NCBI GenBank assembly: GCA_019426215.1
Contig: CM033393.1
Location: forward strand, 10,946,046-11,010,045
Source: Buddleja alternifolia
Lineage: Eukaryota > Streptophyta > Magnoliopsida > Lamiales > Scrophulariaceae
Reading direction: 5' to 3'
Length of the DNA: 64,000 nucleotides
A program made the translations under genes and the position numbers. Within the stretch, counting starts at the first letter, position 1; each line of letters opens with the position of its first letter. This document shows, one piece after another, positions 58,217 through 64,000 of the stretch. Below the pieces are notes generated by a model. It saw only the letters and a list, made by a program, of their open reading frames with translations. It was not told the origin of the DNA and ran no database searches.

Positions 58217-58820
58217 ATTTTGTAGAATTGTTCAACATTCCATCGTAGTAGGCATCGTATCAACCTCTTCCACTTTTCTTTTGTTTGAGATGATCTCTTT
58301 AAGAAATATAGCATAGTTTGGCATTTTTGACAAAACACCTACAAGAGGGATGTCAATACGCAATTGTTTGAAAATATCAAGAAAATTAGCGAATTGCTTA
58401 TCGAAGTTCCCTTTTTGTAGTGCAAGTCGAAATGGTTGTCGAGGTTTAGGAACGGAGGGCTCAGGAGCCTAAATACCCAACATTGGGATGAATGCTATTG
58501 AGGAATGGTGGTCGAGGATTGAAAGCTGTGGCGTTTGCTATTGTCCCAGGCGTCGTGGTGTTCCTTGCTGAACGCACAATAGGGCGCAATGTGTACATAT
58601 CATGTAATGAATAGGTAGTCGAGGGCACAATCTAAGTCAAATTATTTCTCTGATGGACTTACTTGTTCCAATTTACAAAGGTTGGGTTCTCGAGTGTTGA
58701 TTCTTCCATGTTGAACTTTAGTCAAAATATTATCTATGTGTTCAGACAAAGAAGGGGTTAGAGCAACCCAATGGTCCGCACATATTGCTATGTCATGCAA
58801 TTGGGGTGCCATTCCCTTTT
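58217..58820 (-). pseudogene. GYP2 gag C-terminal remnant
   Basis: No intact frame. Minus-strand sequence contains a Gly/Pro-rich and charged text typical of the segment between Athila gag and protease; 58700-58820 reads as gag with several stops. It joins unrelated COP4 sequence near 58821, so the junction is either the COP4 insertion edge or a deletion. Confidence 0.5.
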
Positions 58821-59782
58821 AAGTCCAATTCGGAAAACTGAGATGATGATCACATGTACGTTACCCATGCAACGTTGCCAACATATGATATTAACAAGCC
58901 AGTTGTATACCTATTAACCTTTGGAACTCAAGTTTCTGAAAAGATTCAATCCGTAGAATGATCTTTGAAGCAGTTACGCTTTGGGCCAGCTTTCACTACT
59001 TGTCAAGACCTCTTGACATTCGTCATATCCTTCATCGGCATTTCTCAGCTCGAAGGGTATGGAACTTTTAGTTCATAGGTTTATAGGTTTACTAGTTCAA
59101 TCACTTTAACCGCTAGTGGTGTTTATGTTTATCGAGTCTCTAGGTTCTATTACTATCCTCATTATTTCATAAAAGTACTCCTTCACCTTGAAGGTAGAAT
59201 ATTATGAAATGATCCATTTCGTTTCAAGGTGTAATGAACACCATATTCCTAAGTTTCCTTAGGATACTCATCAACACAGGACAAGAGAATCTTCAATCCT
59301 TAACTCCTCTCACTGTTGGCTTGATATAAGCAATACCTCTCACATCCTTGATGTGTGTGGTTTACATGTCACATCTTATGTTATCAATTTAGGGTCACAC
59401 TCATTATTCTACGTCCAATAGATTAATATGCTCGCCTAGGTTATTACCTTGGCAGCTAGATCAATGTATACATTTGTTGTGTCATATGAGTCAAATGTTG
59501 TGAAGATAGCATGTCATAATAATTAATTGTAGAACCATAAATAATAGAACGCATTTTAATAAAACATCGAATCTCCACCCATAAACCAAGGTTGAGAAAA
59601 ACATGGTTCATAACATAAATTAAAAAACATGATAAAATATTCTTCCGAAAACATTGTCTCATAATTAAGAACGACAAATAAATGATTTATTGTCCTTCAG
59701 CCTCAGCTGCGAGAAAACACCTCCTTGGCATCTTCAGGACCACGACCTCATTTCTTTGTTCCTTGCTTCTTCTTCTCACCAT
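58821..59782 (-). other. Region downstream of COP4 gag, unassigned
   Basis: About 960 bp with no supported ORF on either strand; a 73-codon minus frame at 59456-59677 shows no homology I recognise. On the minus strand it starts with a Lys-rich coding-like tail (GGTGAGAAGAAGAAGCAAGG) and then becomes AT-rich UTR-like sequence. Confidence 0.4.
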
Positions 59783-59873
59783 CTGCAATCCATCGCACAA
59801 GTGAGTACCCTTACAGTGTAATTACACTTAAGAAGCGCAGTTAACTAACAAGTTAACTTTACAACAAATGTAC
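59783..59873 (-). other. Possible 91-bp intron at the end of COP4 gag
   Basis: Minus strand: donor ACTAAAG|GTACATTTG and acceptor GATGGATTGCAG|ATGGTGAG. Phase 1 join gives an Asp codon and a short basic tail GEKKKQGTKK ending at TGA. Unspliced reading stops soon after KGTFVVKLTC. The acceptor is good and the donor moderate. Confidence 0.4.
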
Positions 59874-60647
59874 CTTTAGTGAACTCACGAGGAGGATAAG
59901 GGCACTGATCTTTCCAGTGTCCCTTCTTATTGCTGTTAAAGCACTTCCCTTTCTTGATATTGTCCTTTGCTTGCAGTTTGTTGCCCTTCTTCTTCTTCTT
60001 TCTCCCTCTATTTTTATTCTTATCAAAAGCGGGAGATGAAGAAGTGTCAGCAAACAGCACAGTTGCCTCAGCAGTGCGCAACATGTCCAATAACTCTGGG
60101 AGAGTGCCAACCAATTGATTCATGTTAAAATTCACTACGAACTGATCGTAGGCAGGAGAGAGCGACTGAATGGCTAAATTAATAGCCGAGTCAGGATTTA
60201 TCGACACTTCCATATCGTTAAGTTTGTTCACCAAGTCAATCATTCTCAACACATGGTCGGTGACCGAGGTTCCTTCAGTCTTGCGAGCTCTAAACAACTC
60301 GTGAGAATAGCAAACCTCTCACGGCGTTTCTTAATGCCGTACATCTCTTCCAGTGCAAAAACAATTTCTGATGTGTGTTCCACAGTCTCAGACTGCCTCT
60401 GCAAGTCATTAGTCATGGAGGCGAGAATGAGACAACAAATATAGATATCGTCTTTGCGCCATTGCTCATGCGCATCATGAGCATCCCTTGGAGGACTTGC
60501 CTCAGATGCAGGCTCAATAGGCTAAGTTAAGACATAGTCAAGACTTTCAGATTTCAGCACAATCTTGAGGTTGCAGTACAAGTCAGGGAAGTTTGGGCCA
60601 TTTAACTTATTAGTTTCAAGGATTACCGAGAGTGGGGTTTTAGCCAT
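59845..60647 (-). pseudogene. COP4 gag with zinc knuckle, broken
   Basis: ATG at 60647 (MAKTPLSVILETNKLNGPNF), matching COP2 gag MTINPLSVLLEKNTLTGLNY. An in-frame stop lies at 60522-60524 and a one-base shift near 60300, after which the frame RKTEGTSVTDHVLRMIDLVN runs on. A Lys/Arg-rich segment (RGRKKKKKGNK) and a zinc knuckle follow; the knuckle reads CFNSNKKGHWKDQC, with Ser instead of the second Cys, so it is probably not functional. Role when intact: capsid and RNA packaging in the cytoplasm. Confidence 0.85.
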
Positions 60648-61849
60648 TTGACTATTACTTTGCGAAAACGGAAAAAGATTAACATTCAATCATAGATCAT
60701 ATCCATATGATATTATGAAAATTTTAACTTCACGTGTGCTCCCACTGCTTTTCGAATTCCATCACCATTGACAGAAGATGGGAAATGTAACAATTTCTAG
60801 CGGGCATTAGCGTCAAATGTTCCAACCTCATTCCACGACTCGTGACACAATGGGCAACAACATTTGATCAGGCGCGATGGCCCCATCCACATCCAAGTCG
60901 TTCTCGAAATGTTTGCCTCACATTTCATGTACGTCCCGAGAACACGATGTAACCGTACACTAGTCTGCGTTTAAGTCCGACCCACCAAATTCTCACAGCA
61001 TAACAGCAGCCAGGTGGTCCCACGACTCATGGACGACTTCTTAGCGAAACTGAAATCCATGTGCTCTTCTAATATAACATCATTGTTATAGAGAATGCTT
61101 AAATGTGAGATTAGTACACTTAATCTTGCCACCATTCCACCACTCGTGAGACAATGATGACAAGCCTCACGCTATTTCCTCTCACTAACGATAAATAACT
61201 ATGAGCATGCTTATTTAAATAAAGCGGTAAATATGATCCTAGTCAAGCCAATTCTAAAAACAACCCGAGCCATCAAGGTGTCGACCAATCTAATTTAAGG
61301 ACTCGGACCCTATACTAAGGTCTTCACAGCTCCTCGAGCTTGAACGTCTCCATCATCGTCTTCAAGATGTCTTCGTCTTTGTCTTCAAATTACAAAAAAA
61401 CAAAAAAAAATAAGAGAAACGGAAACCTCACCCTCTCATGTACATAAAATGAAAGCATGGCATGTAGGCCTCAAATTAAAACGTAGTCTATGGCTCGACT
61501 TGGATCACCACATAATCACATAATACATCCTCGCATTATGCTTTCATAAACATAAATTTACCGACTTTAATTTAAGATAATCTAATTAAATTCGTGGACC
61601 AATTAATTATTTCTAAAAATAAATTTCAGAAAATCCCATGAAAAATCATAATTCTCCATTTATCTGAAAATTAATTCAAATTCCAAAACTCTAATATTAT
61701 TCTATTCTAGGAATCAATTAATATCATATTAATTTTCCAAGAACTAAATAACAAATACACATTTTGAAAAATCAATGAAAAAGTCCACCTTTTCATTTAA
61801 TCCGAAAAACCCCAATTTCAAAAATTATTTTAATTCTTCAATTTCCAAA

Positions 61850-62290
61850 GTCCATAAAATACCAATTTTATGTCATACTTGATATTCAAATAAAACTCAT
61901 AATCTTCGAAAGTCCACTTCTTCATTTAATCACAAAGGCCCCGAATTTCAAAATTCTCAATTTCATTTTAATATTGAAAGTCAATAAAATACTAATTTTA
62001 TTTCGTCCTTTCAAATTTTTTTTTAAAAAATCTATATTTTGTAAACCCATGAAGAAATCCATTTTTTCAAATGGGTCAATTTCAAAAATTCAGTTTTATT
62101 CAAATTTCGAAAACCAATAAAATACCAATTTTATTTTGTCCTTTCAAAATTGAAGTAAAAGAATCATATTTTCGAAAATCCATGAAGAAGTTCTTTTTCA
62201 AAAACTTAATTTTATTTTAATCTCACAAGCCAATAAAATACCAATTTTATTTTGTCCTTTCAAAATATAAATAAAAGCCCATATTTTTTA
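61850..62290. repeat. Degenerate tandem repeat, period about 120-128 bp, in COP4 leader
   Basis: Four copies of a core like CAATAAAATACCAATTTTAT begin near 61855, 61983, 62111 and 62230, each followed by GTCCTTTCAAA-like text and a CCATGAAGAA-like word in the middle copies. Spacings are about 128, 128 and 119 bp. Confidence 0.75.
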
Positions 62291-62468
62291 AAAGTCCATT
62301 TTTAGGTCCAAGCCCCAAAAATATATTCAATTGCATTTTAAACCCAAAACATAAAATTACAAAATAGCCCCACAGAGCCAAATTGCAATTTATCAAAATT
62401 CAAAAAACCCCTAGGATTCATAACTTTGTGGGCATCCGGGACTAGCGGCAACCTGTTTTTGGGTTCAC

Positions 62469-62574
62469 GGGGCAGCCATGCGCTGCCCCTGTTAATCATG
62501 TGTCGTCACGTACGGCGGCGCTACCAAAGTGCTGCCCGCGATGGCCGAACGGTGAACAGCAGCCGCTGTTCACC
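62469..62574 (-). other. RNA hairpin pair in COP4 leader
   Basis: Two perfect inverted repeats: GGGGCAGC/GCTGCCCC with a 5-base loop at 62469-62489, and GGTGAACAGC/GCTGTTCACC with loop AGCC at 62551-62574. Same type of GC-rich island as in the COP2 leader (20580-20692). Confidence 0.7.
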
Positions 62575-62918
62575 ACGCGAATAGCTGCCGTCCTTCGACG
62601 GTGGCAGATCTGGGTGTACTCGCGACGGCGCGTGAGTGCATTCGCAGGCTCAAGCCCGTTCGATCAGCTACCTTACACGGACGGCTCGTTCTTCTATTTC
62701 TTGAACCAAAAACGCAGCAATCCAAGTTTTACCAAAAACGCAATTTCTCAGATTTCAAAATATCCATTTTTTAGATCCAAATCAATTTTCAAGTTTAAAC
62801 AATTTTAATTGGTCCAAAAATAAAATCAGAAAATCCAACGCATTTTACATGCGATAACACAAATTTAAAGCACATAAACATAAACACAGCCAAAGAATCC
62901 AAGCCATGTCAAAACTTT

Positions 62919-62931
62919 GGCTTTGACACCA
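62919..62931 (-). other. COP4 primer-binding site
   Basis: On the minus strand TGGTGTCAAAGCC, one base after the LTR end CCTAACA. It resembles the initiator Met tRNA site TGGTATCAGAGCC with changes. Confidence 0.7.
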
Positions 62932-62932
62932 C

Positions 62933-64000
62933 TGTTAGGATTGCGTGGAGCCCCGGGGATGCCGGCGCAGCGGAAGACATGGATATTTAAAATTAATCTG
63001 GCATCCCCAAATTAAGACTAGGTAGACATGGTACCGTCGGATTCAAAAACTATCTTAAGAGAAAGTTTTCTCGTGTTTACCTCTTGAAGAACTTCTCCAG
63101 ATGGATTTGCCCTAGTGCCTCAAGTGTTGTGCCTCTAAGTTTATCCACACCTTAGCTCATACATTCGATTATCTCCACCAGTGCTAGCCAAGAGAATATC
63201 GAATTTTGGCTTATGAGAAAAAGGGGTAGGAATATATTTGGTGTTTTTCGTACTCGACGCATGAGTTGGAAGAATTAGATGTGAAAGAGGCGGAAGAAAA
63301 AAGATGGAGAGAATTTTCAAAATCAAAATTGTATAGAATGAATTAGTTAACTTAAGAATAAAATATCAACACACACATACACATATATATATATAGAGTG
63401 AGAGTCAACAATAATGGAAACTCACACACACACACATATACATGCCTATTATGGGCGTGTATATATATATATATATATATATATTCCATGTATATATATT
63501 TTATACTTAGTTTCCTTCTATCTTATTTCTCTTCCTTAGTTAATTAGATCCACTAATTAACAAACAAGATCTTTCCATATATTTGAGATCCTTCCCAAGT
63601 ATTTGAGATCTATCCAAATAAAATCTTTCCATATAATTAGTCAATTAACTAATTAAATAGATCTTACCATATCCACACTATCTATCCTAATATATTTATA
63701 AGATCTTTCCATATCAATTAGTCATCCAATTAATTAGAATAGATCCTACAAAAATTACTATAAGATATATATTAAATATATATATATATATATTTTTTTT
63801 TATAGACTTGGTTAACAAGATAAAAATCCTCCACCAAATCCATACATGTACACATGCTCATACATGTGTATTATATATATATATATATATATTTATTTTC
63901 TTCTTTTACACATTAATTAATTAGACCACCAATTAATTAATTAGTCTTTCCCAATTTAATATTCCAATATTACATTATAAGACTATTATTAATTAAGACC
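62933..64000 (-). repeat. COP4 5' LTR, partial
   Basis: From the inverse of ...CCACGCAATCCTAACA at 62933 to the window edge. No ORF. It contains several (AT)n stretches (63377-63395, 63461-63482, 63775-63791, 63875-63891) and (CA)n tracts at 63370-63385 and 63423-63435. The outer LTR end is not seen within 1068 bp. Confidence 0.6.

Larger units (their letters stand above)
60648..62918 (-). other. COP4 leader with tandem repeats and hairpins
   Basis: 2.27 kb between PBS and gag, no supported gene. The gag-proximal part (60650-61380) has moderate GC; 61560-62400 is AT-rich with degenerate repeats of about 120-128 bp; 62440-62690 is GC-rich with hairpins. The + strand frame at 62500-62808 lies in the GC-rich block and is treated as chance. 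Confidence 0.6.
58821..64000 (-). mobile_element. COP4: gag-only Ty1/copia derivative, 5' part visible
   Basis: Minus-strand order: 5' LTR (beyond 64000 to 62933), PBS, 2.3-kb leader, gag (60647-59845), and an unassigned 3' stretch to about 58821. No protease, integrase, RT or RNase H text follows gag. The gag is homologous to that of COP2. This is like gag-only (TR-GAG-type) plant elements, or a copia element with a deleted pol. No left LTR or TSD was found, so the left edge is approximate. Confidence 0.65.

Noticed and set aside
62500..62808. 102-codon + strand frame
   Set aside because: It lies on the antisense strand of the COP4 leader in the GC-rich hairpin block, with no recognisable domain.

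Overview
The window is plant nuclear DNA, most likely from a eudicot. It is AT-rich and has no intact cellular gene. Almost all of it can be assigned to nested transposable elements. The calls rest on target-site duplications (TSDs), long terminal repeats (LTRs), primer-binding sites (PBS, all related to the initiator Met tRNA 3' end), polypurine tracts (PPT) and recognisable broken polyprotein frames. My labels: GYP1-3 are Ty3/gypsy elements, COP1-4 are Ty1/copia elements, and CACTA1 is a DNA transposon.

Layout: 1-5322 is the 3' part of an Athila-like gypsy element on + (GYP1), with a frameshifted 'putative plant transposon protein' ORF at 743-2049 and a 3' LTR at 3653 to about 5322. 5323-17591 is a SIRE-like copia element on - (COP1), with its 5' LTR at 16046-17591, gag-pol, and a second long ORF (ORF2) downstream of pol; GYP1 probably inserted into it, so its 3' LTR should lie left of the window. 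17592-18664, 36808-37477, 51298-51593 and 56703 to about 58820 are pieces of one - strand Athila-like element (GYP2) split by insertions; it keeps gag and protease but has lost RT, RNase H and integrase. COP2 (18665-36807, +, TSD ATCTG) is a copia element whose pol is interrupted by a Tekay/Del-like gypsy element GYP3 (24181-33540, -, TSD CCACA, 2.77-kb LTRs that are nearly identical). COP3 (37478-51297, +, TSD AAAGG) is a complete-length 13.8-kb SIRE-like relative of COP1. CACTA1 (51594-56702, TSD TAT) carries two exon-like pieces of an unidentified gene and hosts a MULE-type MITE, a hAT-like MITE and a third small element. About 58821-64000 is a gag-only portion of another copia element on - (COP4) with a long structured leader and the start of its 5' LTR.

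The most interesting signal is ORF2 of COP1 and COP3. In both elements this post-pol ORF is interrupted by short GT-AG introns. One sits at the same place and in the same phase in both, so spliceosomal introns appear to be conserved inside a sense-strand retrotransposon gene. The ORF2 N-terminal region also looks like the post-pol ORF of the Athila-like GYP1, which would place one protein module in the 'env position' of both superfamilies. A second recurrent signal is an array of GC-rich hairpins inside the otherwise AT-rich leaders of COP2 and COP4. Every coding region here carries stops or frameshifts, so nothing is predicted to be autonomously active.
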